Notes under the pieces: model-generated
What the model was told of the DNA's origin: nothing
The model's database searches: none
What the model saw: only the letters and a program-made list of their open reading frames with translations
Program-made: the position numbers and the translations under genes
Source: Acanthochromis polyacanthus
Lineage: Eukaryota > Chordata > Actinopteri > Pomacentridae
Direction: 5' to 3'
DNA length: 64,000 bases
NCBI RefSeq assembly: GCF_021347895.1
Contig: NC_067122.1
Span: 11,521,983 to 11,585,982, forward strand
In this document: positions 10,103 to 22,329 of the stretch, in pieces
How the letters are laid out: each line of letters begins with the position of its first letter
Numbering within the stretch: the stretch's first letter is position 1

Positions 10103-11775
10103 ATGCTGGCCCTGTTTTGTTTCCTGCTGATGCTCAGAATGGGGCGTAAGTATATTTAGAGAGGTCACACTAACTGCACAAGTCAATCTCTGTTATGTGT
10201 ACATGAGTTTACATATATGATTGTGTCTGTTGTCATTAATGAGTCGTTTTCTTTCTTTTTCTTTCTTTGCTTTTTCAGACAGCATCGATGATCATAACTT
10301 TGTCACAGAGACTGTTGGTGTCGGACAAAATGTGACTCTCACATGTACTCGCCAGAGATCTTCTCACAAGGAAACCTTGTACTGGATCAGACTTGTTTCT
10401 GGAAAATATCCTGAATTCATGGGAGGAACACATACTTTTGATTATGATGGTGTTAATAAGACTCCTTACATTACAACAAAACAAGGGCCTGGAGCTTTCA
10501 TTCTGCAAATTCATGAAACTCAGCTAAGTGACTCTGGTTTTTACTACTGTATAAAAGTTAACCAGCTCAACATGGAATTTGTGAACACAACATTCCTGAG
10601 AATCAAAGGTAAGTATACTGCTTTTGTTTCAGTTTGACTATGAAACCATATTTTCAGCAAATTTCTTCTCAATAAACTGATTCAAACTTGTTAATTTTTG
10701 CTTTTTTTTACATTTCCAAGGACCAGAACCAGATATCAATGACATCATTCAAGTCCCTCCATCTGATCCAGAACATCCAGGAGACCCAGTGACTCTGCAG
10801 TGTTCAGTCCTCTCTGACTCTGAGAAGAAAACGTGTCCAGAGCAACAACACAGAGTGTTCTGGTTCAGAGCTGGATCAGATGAATCTCATCCCAGTTTCA
10901 TGTATGCTGATGGAAACAGTCAAGATGAATGTGAGACCAATCCTGAGGCTCAGTCTCCTCAGAAATGTGTCTACAGCTTCTCTAAAACCGTCACCTCCTC
11001 TGATGCTGGGACTTATTACTGTGCTGTGGCCACATGTGGACAGATATTATTTGGAAACGGAACAAAATTGGACATCAAAGGTAACTACAGGACAATTTTT
11101 GTATACTGCTTAAATAATATTTGTCTTTTTTAATTTAGAATCTGGTTGAGTCTATTGATATCATGAAACATTTCTGCTAAATATGTAATCTCACCAAAAT
11201 ATTTATGACTGTATCTTTGTGTCTTTTCAGTAGCCAACATGTGGGATTTGGAGACAGCCAATACAGCTCTCTTTCTGGTATCTGCTGCTTTGGCTACAAG
11301 TCTGATTGTTATAGCCTTTCTCATTTATAATCTCAAGAAGAAAACTTTCCACAATGGTAATGCAAGTTTCCCGCACTTCAGTGTGTCTAAAATATTTTGC
11401 CAAAGGTCGCTCTGAGTTTTGCATTATTTAATTGTGTAATTTAACTAACACCATTTTGAATCATAAATCCCTGCAAACAGATTCTGCAGCAGCCAGTGGT
11501 CATCAGGAAAGACCACAGGTACAGTATTGAAAGAATAGATTAGAAATAACCCTACATTATATAGTTACCACCTGTCAGCTCATATTTTTTACATTAATGT
11601 GTTGACATTGCTCATGTTTTTCATTCATCTACTTTTACAGAAGGATTTAGACACATGGATTTATTCTGCTGTTACCTTTACTGTGGTAAAGACTGACAGT
11701 GGTGCAATAAAGGAGGCCAAAGCAGCAGAGAGAGAGAGGATCTACACTGCTGTCAAGGCTTTTGGACTGGATTAG
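10103..11775 (+). CDS. nitr: NITR-family receptor, type I, complete (343 aa)
   Basis: Exons: 10103-10145, 10279-10608, 10721-11080, 11231-11356, 11481-11518 and 11641-11775; the join is 1032 nt, in frame, with phase 1 introns around both Ig exons. The leader is MLALFCFLLMLRMG. The V domain has Cys (TLTCTRQ), Trp (LYWIRL) and SDSGFYYC; its J-like end is degenerate (FVNTTFLRIKG). The I domain (from about residue 126) has LQC, KTC, DEC, QKC, YYC and ATC cysteines and the J-like FGNGTKLDIK. One uncharged membrane span is followed by YNLKKKT, which anchors the cytoplasmic side. Two ITIM-like tyrosines, WIYSAV and RIYTAV, end the tail. There is no activating charged residue in the membrane span, so an inhibitory or signalling-weak receptor is inferred. 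It is almost identical to the 19225 gene except in the last exon. Confidence 0.87.
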
Positions 11776-12258
11776 TGAGTTAACAGATGTTTGGCAGCTG
11801 TTTGTATTTAGTAATGTAGTGTTGTTTGTTTACTGCTGAAGGGCTTTAAAAAGTATTTTTTAAAGGCAACGTAATATGTTTTTTTTTTCAAGCAGATATG
11901 TATAAACTGTGCTGTTTCTCATTCTGGAAGGTGAATGCAGATACTTGTTTTTAATGTAAATGACAGAACTCAGGTTTTTATTGGAGCATCAAGTGTTTAA
12001 GGCACAAAGAGCGTGCACAAATGCTGTCAACAGCAAAGTTCTCACTATGATTTCTCAGCTTTTTTCCCCACATTTGTTGTCATTCTTCATCACAACTCTC
12101 CATTAAAGTCTAAAGAAATCTTCATGTTATTACTGCCAACAGTTACTATGTTGTGTATCAGTATCAGGAGAAGGTATTTACCATGGTGTGTTTCTGGAAA
12201 TAAGTTTCTTATATCATCATCTGTAAATCTTGTTTGGAGATACAGACAATATTACTCT

Positions 12259-12264
12259 AATAAA
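12259..12264 (+). other. Polyadenylation signal of the 10103 gene
   Basis: AATAAA lies 484 bases after the stop, in the same context as the signal at 1587. The stretch from here to 13080 is the paralogue of 1593-2590 and shows no gene. Confidence 0.6.
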
Positions 12265-13079
12265 ATATATAACGAGTGTTTTCTTGTTATCGTTATGTGT
12301 ATGATACTCAAAATGATTGTCAAAATGTTTAACAAAAAAAGTTATTTCAAAGACAGTATTTGCGGCAGTTGAGATTTCCAAATCAACACTTAAGCCCGAC
12401 TTGCACTGGAATACTATTAGCTAAAGACCTTCTGATTTACAAATGACCTCCCATGTCTACAATTCATGCAGCACATTGACAGGAGAAATGAGAAATCTGT
12501 GTTTTGCTTGAATTTACTGGCAATATCTTCAGATATATCGGTCAGCTGTCACATGATAACGGGTTGGCGTGCTGGAAGACAGCAAAGTGTTTTCTTACCA
12601 TGTGCTACAATGACTGACATCCATCTAACTATTCTTCAAGCTTTTTGATTTGTAATGATTTGGAGCTCTAAGTGAGTCTACATGCTGTGACACATTATCT
12701 CATTTGTGTAGTGTAAGACCAGTTACAGACATGTCAGTTCACATGGAATTAAAATCACAAACAACTTTCACAATTCATAAAAGCTACTATATGTCCTTAG
12801 TCGTACTAGTCATATGTGAACAGGGTTTTGTAGTATGCAAAGCGGACTTGCAACTAGTTGAGCTGTATTTACCTGCAGATTTGAGGAAGATGTTGCAAAG
12901 CAAATGAGAGCAAATGCCATCAAACCCACAACAAAAGTCATGAGTTGTGGAGAATTCAAAGTAAGACTGATTGTTAGACACAGAGAGGAAAATCATTCAT
13001 AAATGTGTACTTTGTCATTGAGATACAGCTTTACATTTTTTTTTCCAATACACACAATTATTGAGAAAATAAGTGATGA

Positions 13080-14990
13080 ATTGCCCCTCAAAGAATCACT
13101 ACCTCATCATGGTGGAGGAGTTTGAGTGTCCTTGTGATCCTAGGAGCCACACTGAACCTGGGATAAGGACCAGACAATGAGCGATTCGTCAAACCCCTGT
13201 GACATCAAATAAAAGGAAAGGCACCACATCACCTGTAAAAGGGAGACTTGGGCCCCCTCCTGGAGCCAGAGCCCATGAGGTTAGTGGCTGAGATTTGCCC
13301 TGTGGGGCTCATTTAAGTACAGCCTGGAAGAGCAACATAGGGCTGCCGTCCAATGGACGTGGACAGGAGCACGAACACATCTAGAAATGCCTCCCCCTGG
13401 TGGTGTTGACCGGTTGGAGGGACATGAAGCATCACATCACTGGTGGGGAGGGAACCTTAGCTAGGGTGGGAGGTTCAGCAAAACCCACTGAACTCTGGAC
13501 AGAAGATTACAAGTGCCTGTTGTGGCCTGCTGGTGGACAACAATGTGAAGGATGTACAGCCATGTGGGAAAACCCCTTGTCGGGGAGTTGAAAGAGCTCC
13601 TTCGAACACGTCCTCTGCTGATGAGACAAAGCCTGAAGGCTTAGGGGAACCTTCACCAATATATGGGTTCAAGGTCGCTGAGATGGTAAAAAAAAAAACT
13701 CCTCTATGGTCAGGCAGCAAGTGTGCACAAAATTCACTGCTATGGACATTGTTGGACTGTCTTGGCAGACACATCTCTACTGGGTCCAGTGGTCATCGGG
13801 GACAGTGCCTGTGGAGTGGCAGACTGGGGCAGTGATTCCCAATTTGAAAAAGGTAGGCCGGAGGGTGTGTATCGATTATCAGGGTATCATACTACTCGGC
13901 TTCCCGAGGGAAGTTTACTCCAAGGAGCTGGGAAAGCTCTAACTGATTGTTGAACCTCAGATTCATTTGGACCAATGTGGATTATGTCCTGACCATGGAG
14001 CAGTAGACCTGCTCTTTACCCCTGCAGAACTGCTAAGAGGGTCATGGGAGTTTGACCAGCCAATCCTCATGTCTTTTGTGGATTTTGGAAAAGGCTTAAA
14101 ACTGTGTCCTTTAGGGGACCCTGTGGAGGACATTGTGGGAGTGTGGGGTAACAGGGCCATTGTTAGGAACCATTCAGAAATTCATACAACCAAAGTGAGA
14201 GCTATGTTTGCATTCTACGCACAAAGTCTAATGGTACGTGTCCATTGGATCTATTTTTCCCACATGCAAATGCACCGCATCCAAAAATCGCAGCACGGTC
14301 CGTTTCACATAGACAATGAATGGGATGTGACAAATTGACAGATCCGGTGAACACGTACCTTAACACGTTTCCTGTTGGTGTTGGATTCTTCCAAAGGCGC
14401 CCCTTGTCTCCAATCTTGTTTGTGATATGCATGGACAGGAACTCAAGGTGCAGCCAGGGTGAGGAGGGTGTCCAGTTTTGAGAACTCAAGGTCTCATCTC
14501 TACTATTTGCAGATGACATACTACTGTTGGCTTCTTCAGACTGTCACTTTGAGCATGTGGTTTGCAGTAGAATGTAACGTGGCTGGGATGCCAGTCAGTA
14601 CATTGAAGTCTGAGACTATGGTTCTCTCTTGGAAAATGGTGGACTGCTCCCTCTGGGTTTGGGGGTAGCTGCTGCCCCACGTGAAGAGGTTTAAATATCT
14701 TGGGATCTTCTTTGTGTGTGATAGGAAATCGGAGCAGATAACTTAGTGTACCATCAGCAGGAATGCAGACATTATACCAGATTTAAGGTAAAGAGGGAAC
14801 TGAGACACTTGGTGAAGTTCTCATCTGTGGTCATTAGCTCTGGGTTGTAGCCAAAAGAACAAGATCTCGGTTACAAACAGCTGACATGAGTTTTCTCTGT
14901 AGGATGACTGGGCTCAGCCTAAGAGGTAAAGCGAGGAGCTTGAACATTCAGAGGGAAGTCAGAGTCAAGCTGCTGCTCAGTGTTACGAGT
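13080..14990 (+). mobile_element. Decayed non-LTR retrotransposon (LINE), copy B
   Basis: Paralogue of the LINE at 2590-4990. Readable reverse-transcriptase pieces include DLLFTPAELLRGSWEFDQPI with FVDFGKGL (about 14008-14100) and, near the end, a FKYLGIFF-like stretch around 14691. Frames are broken by many stops. It begins after the same CTCATCATGGTGGAGGAGTTTG block (about 13104) as copy A. An internal MITE remnant sits at about 14230-14300. Confidence 0.75.
14230..14300. mobile_element. Short MITE remnant in LINE copy B
   Basis: ACGTGTCCATTGGATCTATT to AAAAATCGCAGCACGG matches the left end of the element at 4010-4450. The interior is missing, so either a deletion occurred here after duplication or copy A holds the longer ancestral form. 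Confidence 0.5.
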
Positions 14991-15429
14991 TACACTAATG
15001 TTTTGTGAAGCTGAATGTCTGCTGTGAAAAAAGCAAAGTGACAGAGAGATAAGGACAGACATGTGATAGGTTAACTCGTGAACTTCAATGTGTTTGTCTA
15101 CCACAACCAGCCACAACTGGAGACAAAAGTGTGCCTAGTAGAAATGTGTAAGAAGTATTTTGTTTCAAACATCATTAATCTGTCTTAATTAAAATTCTGG
15201 ACATTGATTAAACCCCTGAAAACTCATGTCTGTCTGTGAAACCCTGATTGTCTGAATCCATGTTTTTGAGATGGTATGGAATGACTTTCAAAGATTGTTT
15301 CCTTTATAATATGTGTTGTAGCTTTAAAGAAAAGAAACACCATATGGACATGTCTACATGTAGGGGAAAAATCTTGAATTTCTGTCAAGAAATTCTTTTT
15401 ATTTCAGAAAAGATGGTTCCTGAAATGAA

Positions 15430-17400
15430 AAGACCTTTGATCTTCCTGGTCTCACAGCACGTTGTAAAGGCCTTCTGCATATCTGTCATGAGAATAACAA
15501 GCTGAGCCACATGCAGCAGCTACACTGACAGAGAAAAGCTGTGGTGAACCATTTCTCCGCCCTTTGACCAACAACTGAAGCTGTTTATAACAGGATATGA
15601 AGTGAGAGAAGAGCTACAAAAGGCTTCAGCCATGTAGTTTTAGCTTTACAAAATTAAATTTGTTTTTTCTACTTTTTTCTTATATAAAACACAAACTGTA
15701 TCTTTCTTGTGTTTTTAAACCACAAGCATCAACAACCACATGCCTCTGTAAGCTAACAGTATATATTTCATTTTGTTTTAATTTGAATACATACTTATTA
15801 ATGCATATTTATTAACCCTTAATTTGGAGGCTGTCAAATCAACTATTATATTTCAAACCTTATTTGCACCTTCTCTCAACATTCAGCCAATTCCCATGAA
15901 AAACCTCAAACCCAAAGACAAGTGTGATTAAAAAAAAAAAAAAAACGTTCAGAACAGCTTGACTGAGCAGGTTTGTGTCCATCTCTCTTATAGCTTTTAG
16001 CTTCTCCTGTAAATTATGATTTTACAATAATTATAACAACATTTTTTCAGATGTAAATTCATAAAATTGCACTTTTGACATAAGTAGATATGCAAGAGTG
16101 CAAGGCCAGCTTCCTGACATTAAAGCCGAGTGAAACAGGAAGAACAGCCCCTTTGTATTCACACCTTTAGAAGACCAACCACAGCAGTGCTAAAGTTTCC
16201 ATGCATCATTTGTCAGTGGTGACTGAATTTGTGTGTTTGTGTGTCTGTGTTTCAGGTGTGAACAGTGCTGTGCACACAAAGAGAAGCCATAAAATATAAG
16301 AAATGCGATGTAAAAGCAACTTTTTATGTTGGCATTTGTTTTAAGTCATATTTTATGTTGTTGTTTCCACCCTCCTGTTTGTAGAACTGCATTTCTGATT
16401 GGATGCAGCTTTGTGTCATAAATCACTGATTTAGACAACTAACTGTTTTGACTGTAGGATGATCTTTATGGTCAAAACTCCATTTCCATTTGAACTATTA
16501 ACAACTGTTTTTTTTAGATATTTTTTTCATAGTTTGCCTTTTTGGACAGTGAACAGACAACATGGGGTTATAGCGAGAGGTGTGACATGTGATGCAGGTC
16601 CACAGCTGAAGGTGAACCATGGATGTTGTGGTTTTTTGCTGCTGAAGAGCTTTGTGTTAGAAACATCATAGTCAGACCAGCATGTTTTACCTTGTGGTCA
16701 ACAGTATGCTGAACTTTGATAAAAGTCGCAAACAAAATGTTCCAGTTTGATAAATGTTGCTGGAGTTTTAACATCTTCTCTACTTTTTGCAAGTTGGTGA
16801 AAGTTGTTCCAGAAACCTCTACTCCACCTTGGTATTTTTAAAGGCCAGAGTTGTTGCTGTTTGCCTGAACTGCAGTATACTGTCGTGTGTTCTGTCACTG
16901 TTGTAGTGAAGCTGCAGCACACAGGATTTCTGAATGTTAGTCAGCTTAGTAATTTTATCCTTTAACTGCAACCAAAAGCATCTAATTTATTGAATTTTCG
17001 TGGCAAAGCTCTCATGTTGCCTACCATGCTACCTGTCAGTTAGGTCTTCAGTTCAGGTCTCCACTGGTTTGTTTTAATTTCTGACAGAATCACATGAGTT
17101 CTGTCTCATATCAGTACGTGAGCTGCTGAGTGAGAAACTTTTGATCTCTTCAGTGTGAATGTGTTTCTGTGATATTGTAGGTGGTGCTCTGCTTCTCTTT
17201 CTATCCAGCCGCATGAACAGAGATGAAGCCGTGTAGAGGATTGAGGCTGAGACCACAACCACCTGCCCAACTCTGTCTGCTGTGATCTTCCTGCTGAAGT
17301 GACTGACAGCAGAGTGGGCGGGGCATCACTGATGATGTGGAGCTTCTGGACTGGTTGTTCCACACAATATTTAAGGTGGTGCCTTTATCTTTATGACTTA
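15430..17400. repeat. Conserved intergenic module, copy B (uninterrupted)
   Basis: The cleanest copy. GAGAAAAGCTGTGGTGAACC lies at about 15531, the core ACAGGAAGAACAGCCCCTTT with CAACCACAGC at about 16135-16190, and the GTTTCAGGTGTGAACAGTGC block at about 16250. The ETS-like and RUNX-like words are kept exactly. A poly-A run lies at about 15929-15945. No open frame is shared by all copies. Confidence 0.65.
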
Positions 17401-18510
17401 TTGTGGTGATAGGGTGATACATTTTTCTTATAAATTCACACAAATCAGACATCATGTAAATTCTTTATTAAACTGAGTGCTGCAGACATTGTACTATTCT
17501 TTATGAGGCCTGTACATTCATGAATACAGTGTGTTGCATTTCAGTTTACAGACTAGTGGTTACAATAACTTGTCAAAAAGGAATATTTAGTCAGTAAAAA
17601 CACTGAACTGTTAACTCATTTGTCAACCTTTTTCATTTTTATTAAATAATGACATTGAGATCAAATAATTTATTTGGATCAAATCCAGTCAAATGGGAAA
17701 ATAATAAAGGGAGAAGGTTACATGTAGAAAAAGCACTGAATAATAGTTTCCCTAGACAGCATGACATTCAGAAAATCTGAATCTGAATCCAGAAGAAGAG
17801 TTTGAAATCAAAATCATTTTGCAGGTGTTTTTTGTCTTGTGGCTCAAACCTCATCCAATTTCATCCATGGAAGTGTGAGAGCCACAATTTTGTTTTTCAG
17901 GAAGTTCATTCATTTCTCAAATTGATTCTCACACATACATAAAGTAATGGAACCTGGTCATTCCTGGTAATACATTTCCTGAAGTGTCACGTACATCAAT
18001 CTATGGGTTCAAAAACAGCAGATTTATTACAGGACCTTCACACTGGATATGTCAGTTTTAAAAGACACTTGTACATGGTATTCTAGACAAGGAAATGCTG
18101 ATCAAATGTTTCAGTTTTTATAGGGAATGTCAGATGTATAACAAATAACTCAGAGTGGTCTGAAACATGCTCCGAAGCCTAAATTTACCCTTCTCTGTAG
18201 GGTAAATTTTGGGAGTCACACTTAGGAAAATCTGCGTATCCTCATTGAAAGTGAATGGGCAAAAATGTTGGCAAATATCTCCCAAACTGAACATCCCAGA
18301 CATTTGGTCGTGTGATCCGTTCACATAATTTGGCCATGCTGAATACGCCAGTCTTGGTCCTGAGTCTCTGTGCCCTTCAGTTCCCGAGATACAGAAAAAA
18401 ATGATACCAAATGACTCAGAATGGTCTGAAACATGTGGCCTCTCTGTGGGGTAAATTTTGGGAGTCACACTTGGGAAAATGTCACTTCTGTGTATCCACA
18501 TTGAAAGTAA
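17400..18510. repeat. Paralogue of 7760-9790 without the solo LTR
   Basis: The satellite-like block recurs (TAGGGTAAATTTTGGGAGTC near 18198 and GGGGTAAATTTTGGGAGTCA near 18449). At about 18310 the sequence runs through the site where the LTR sits in the first unit. No gene is seen. Confidence 0.55.
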
Positions 18511-18613
18511 ATGTGACACATGGTGGTCTGTTAGTGACTGCCCACCATGCATGCCACTTGCAGATACGGCACGTTTATATACGGGAAAAACGTATCTAGT
18601 GGACGTGCACCTT
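18511..18613. mobile_element. Short deleted MITE
   Basis: The stretch from TGTGACACATGGTGG through TTAGTGACTGCCCACC to GTATCTAGTGGACGTGCAC matches the right end of the element at 46593-48391, with the interior missing. Confidence 0.45.
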
Positions 18614-19106
18614 TAGTGGCTATGGAATCTATGGAACATACAAAAAACAAAGAGGCACCAAGACGAACTGGACACACTAAATCCTAGCCACCTCAACTGA
18701 GAGTTTGGTTGTAGGATTTATCTCCTCCAGGTGTGGTGATGCGACTGGTTGGCTGAAGGTGGAGGGAACCGTCATAAATACTGCGAAAACAAAACACTAA
18801 TGATGTCAAAAATACAAAAATGTGCTGTGTTGTGTTCATACAGTACAAAATACAATAATGTATCAGGCTGGAAAATAGATGTATGATCTATGTTTGACCA
18901 TATTAGTTAGTTTCTTTTGTGGAAACACAAATGAAATGTTGTGAACAACAGCGCTAGGTTTTACTTTAGTTGATTTCTTTTATTTCTTCTATTCGAAAAA
19001 CATGAAACAAAAGCTGCTGTTGCTGTTGGTGTTGTTTGATGTGTTTCAGTTAGAAAGGTGTTTGGTATTATTTCCATTGTGGCAATACACTGAAAAGCCA
19101 ACAAGA
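18614..19106. other. Upstream flank of the 19225 gene
   Basis: No gene is seen before about 18955. From there (TTAGGTTTTACTTTAGTTGATT) it is almost identical to 9838-9990 upstream of the 10103 gene, marking the left limit of shared promoter-proximal sequence. Confidence 0.5.
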
Positions 19107-19224
19107 CCAGAAACCAATCAGATCGCTCTGAAATTGTTACCTCCCACTTGATGCCATTACATTTAGGCATGTCATCTTATCGTCTGCTTCAATCAGGTGC
19201 AGTCACTCGTGGATTCATCAGAAA
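19107..19224 (+). promoter_or_regulatory. Promoter region of the NITR gene at 19225
   Basis: CCAAT lies at 19114-19118 in the same ACCAATCAGATCGCTCTGA block as upstream of the 10103 gene. The spacing to the start codon is preserved. Confidence 0.5.
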
Positions 19225-21011
19225 ATGCTGGCCCTGTTTTGTTTCCTGCTGATGCTCAGAATGGGGCGTAAGTATATTTAGAAGGGTCACATTTACTGCA
19301 CAAATCAATCTCTGTTATGTGTACATGATTTTACATATGTGAATGTGTCTGTTGTCATTAATGAGTCGTTTTCTTTCTTTTTCTTCTTTGCTTTTTCAGA
19401 CAGCATCGATGATCATAACTTTGTCACAGAGACTGTTGGTGTCGGACAAAATGTGACTCTCACGTGTACTCGCCAGAGATCTTCTCACAAGGAAACCTTG
19501 TACTGGATCAGACTTGTTTCTGGAAAATATCCTGAATTCGTGGGAGGAACACATACTTTTGATTATGATGGTGTTAATAAGACTCCTTACATTACAACAA
19601 AACAAGGGCCTGGAGCTTTTATTCTGCAAATTCATGAAACTCAGCTAAGTGACTCTGGTTTTTACTACTGTATAAAAGTTAACCAGCTCAACATGGAATT
19701 TGTGAACACAACATTCCTGAGAATCAAAGGTGAGTAAACTGCTTTTGTTTCAGTTTGACTATGAAACAATATTTTCAGCAAATTTTCTTTTCAATAAACT
19801 GATTCAAACTTGTTAATTTTTGCTTTTTTTTTTACATTTCCAAGGACCAGAACCAGATATCAATGACATCATTCAAGTCCCTCCATCTGATCCAGAACAT
19901 CCAGGAGACCCAGTGACTCTGCAGTGTTCAGTCCTCTCTGACTCTGAGAAGAAAACATGTCCAGAACAACAACACAGAGTGTTCTGGTTCAGAGCTGGAT
20001 CAGATGAATCTCATCCCAGTTTCATTTATGCTGATGGAAACAGTCAAGATGAATGTGAGACCAATCCTGAGGCTCAGTCTCCTCAGAAATGTGTCTACAG
20101 CTTCTCTAAAACCGTCACCTCCTCTGATGCTGGGACTTATTACTGTGCCGTGGCCACATGTGGACAGATATTATTTGGAAACGGAACAAAATTGGACATC
20201 AAAGGTAACTACAGGACATTTTTTATATACTGCTTAAATAATATTTGTCTTTTTTAATTTAGAATCTGGTTGAGTCTATTGATATCATGAAACATTTCTG
20301 CTAAATATGTAATCTTACCAAAGTATTTATGACTGTATCTTTGTGTCTTTTCAGTAGCCAACATGTGGGATTTGGAGACAGTCAGTACAGCTCTCTTTCT
20401 GGTATCTGCTGCTTTGGCTACAAGTCTGATTGTTATAGCCTTTCTCATTTATAATCTCAAGAAGAAAACTTTCCGCAATGGTAATACAGATTTTCCGCAC
20501 TGCAGTGTATCTAAACATATTTGCTAAAGCTAGGTCTGAGTTTTGCATGATTTCATTGTGTAATTTAACCAACACCATCTTTCATCTTAAATCCCTCCAA
20601 ACAGATGCTGCAGCAGCCAGTGGTCATCAGGAAAGACCACAGGTACAGTGTTGAAAGAATAGATTAGAAATAATCCGACATTATATAATTACCACCTCCC
20701 AGTTCAAGTTTCATATGTTAAAAACACGTCATATTTTTCCTCAGAGAAAGGAGGACTTATTGGTTTATTCTGCACCGACCTTCAGCAAGAGAAAAGCTGA
20801 GAGAAGAAATGCAAAACATCACACGAAGAGACGATCTACACTGATGTCAGGACTTCTGCAAGAAATTAACAACTCACTGAATTTGCGAATTTTTGGTAAA
20901 ATTCCTCTTTTTATTTACGTACCATGTGGCCGAATAAAGCTTCGGCCGCACTGGGGCTTGTGTTTCAGTTCTGAAAACATCATAGAATATTTGCTATTGG
21001 ATAACTTTTAA
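19225..21011 (+). CDS. nitr: NITR-family receptor, type I, with swapped and frameshifted tail (387 aa predicted)
   Basis: Exons: 19225-19267, 19400-19729, 19845-20204, 20355-20480, 20605-20642 and 20745-21011. The first five exons are near copies of the 10103 gene; one visible V-domain change is PEFMGG to PEFVGG. The J-like FGNGTKLDIK and all six I-domain cysteines are kept. In the intron before the last exon, similarity to the 10103 gene stops near 20695, and the final exon is instead like that of the 25972 gene, with LLVYSAPTFS. After RKAERRN it differs: a single-base shift relative to that homologue hides a TIYTDV motif in another frame (from about 20831), so the predicted protein runs on about 55 residues to TAA at 21009-21011. 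One distal ITIM is thus lost. The real 3' end could use an exon I cannot see. Confidence 0.75.
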
Positions 21012-21039
21012 GCTATTTTGTGTATTATTTCAACATTAT

Positions 21040-21240
21040 TGAGTCCAGACCTCAATCCATCTGAGATTGACAGAACTTGAAAAGAGCGATTCACTCACAA
21101 TCCTGATGCAACCTAACAAAGTTCGAGCAGTTTTTTTAAAGAAAGATGGGATGAAATTATAATGTCCAGATGTGCGAGACTGATTGAGATCTTCCCTGAC
21201 GGGCTTAACGCAGTAATTGTCGCCAAAGGTGCATTCTCAT
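21040..21240 (+). mobile_element. Tc1-like transposase 3' remnant
   Basis: Broken frames give SPDLNPSE near 21045 and CARLIEIFPDGLNAVIVAKG near 21175-21235, the usual C-terminal end of a Tc1 transposase. It has stops and no terminal repeats, and begins just after the long tail exon of the 19225 gene. Confidence 0.7.
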
Positions 21241-21249
21241 ATTTTGTAA

Positions 21250-22196
21250 TTGGTATATTTAATGAATAGACATTACTTTGTCGAATTCCATTCTTTCTGT
21301 AAATTACTGTCAAATATCCATTCTTCACCGTTGAAGGTAATGTAAAAACAAATCTGCTAAATCAAATTGTTTGTGCACATTTGTTGCCTCTTTCCTTAAA
21401 CGAAAAAATACATTGTTACAAAAAAGATAACGCCTGTATAAATAAATTTCACATAAAATTAAAAACCTCAAGCTCTATTTTAAGCTAACCATTTTCCGTT
21501 TTTTGTTTTTTCATTACTTTTCCTTTACACTGATTCAGTTTTTTTTTGCTTCACAATTCATTTGTTCTCCATCACTTGTCTAATCTGACAGTAAAAGCTT
21601 GCTCATTGCAGCACATCGTATGTTGCTGTGTCTGACTGAATATTTTCTCTAATGTTTGCATTGTTTATTGGCATATTTTAAAGGAAGTAGAAAGTAAAAT
21701 TTAAGATTGTAATTCTAAAAACCACACTGATTCCTGTGTAATTGTTTTCCAGGTTCTGTAGAAAAGACAGCGACAATGGAAATAGGGTAACAGACAAACT
21801 GACAGAACAAGAACTGAACACTATCAGAGTAGAAATACACTCAAACAAGCACTAAATGCTTCAAACTTGTTCATCGATGTGAATTCTATAAATTATTATA
21901 AAAACATTGACAATAATTTTCAAGACATCATAGTAAGAAATAAGCCTGGTGCACTTTCAAAGGTTTCTGCAGTGAATTATTATTAACTGACACATCCGGG
22001 GCACAAACACTTGCTTTGCATTACTCTGGACATTAAACTGCTGCAGTTGTGCTACTGAGACTGAGATATATCCCATCATACCTATGCTCAAAGTTGTAAA
22101 GTTAATTTATTTGCCATTTAGAGTAGAACTCAAATATATTTTTCACCCCAAAAGTCTTTGTGTTTTTTTCCCTCTACTTATGAAGTTATAAGGGAT
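21250..22196. other. AT-rich intergenic stretch
   Basis: No gene or recognisable element is seen. AATAAA at 21441-21446 could serve the 19225 gene. Near 21751 the words GGTTCTGTAGAAAAGACAGC do not match the other units. Confidence 0.35.
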
Positions 22197-22218
22197 GGGG
22201 GGGGGGGGGGGGGGGGGG
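22197..22218. repeat. Poly-G run of 22
   Basis: An uninterrupted run of 22 G; its true length may be uncertain because homopolymers are hard to assemble. Confidence 0.9.
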
Positions 22219-22329
22219 ACAACAGTGTTTGTGACGGAGACAGAAAGTTCAAGAATAATAACAACAATACTGATAAAACTTTTAATTAATTGCATTAAAT
22301 TGAATTGCACATATTAGAAATGTTTCTTT

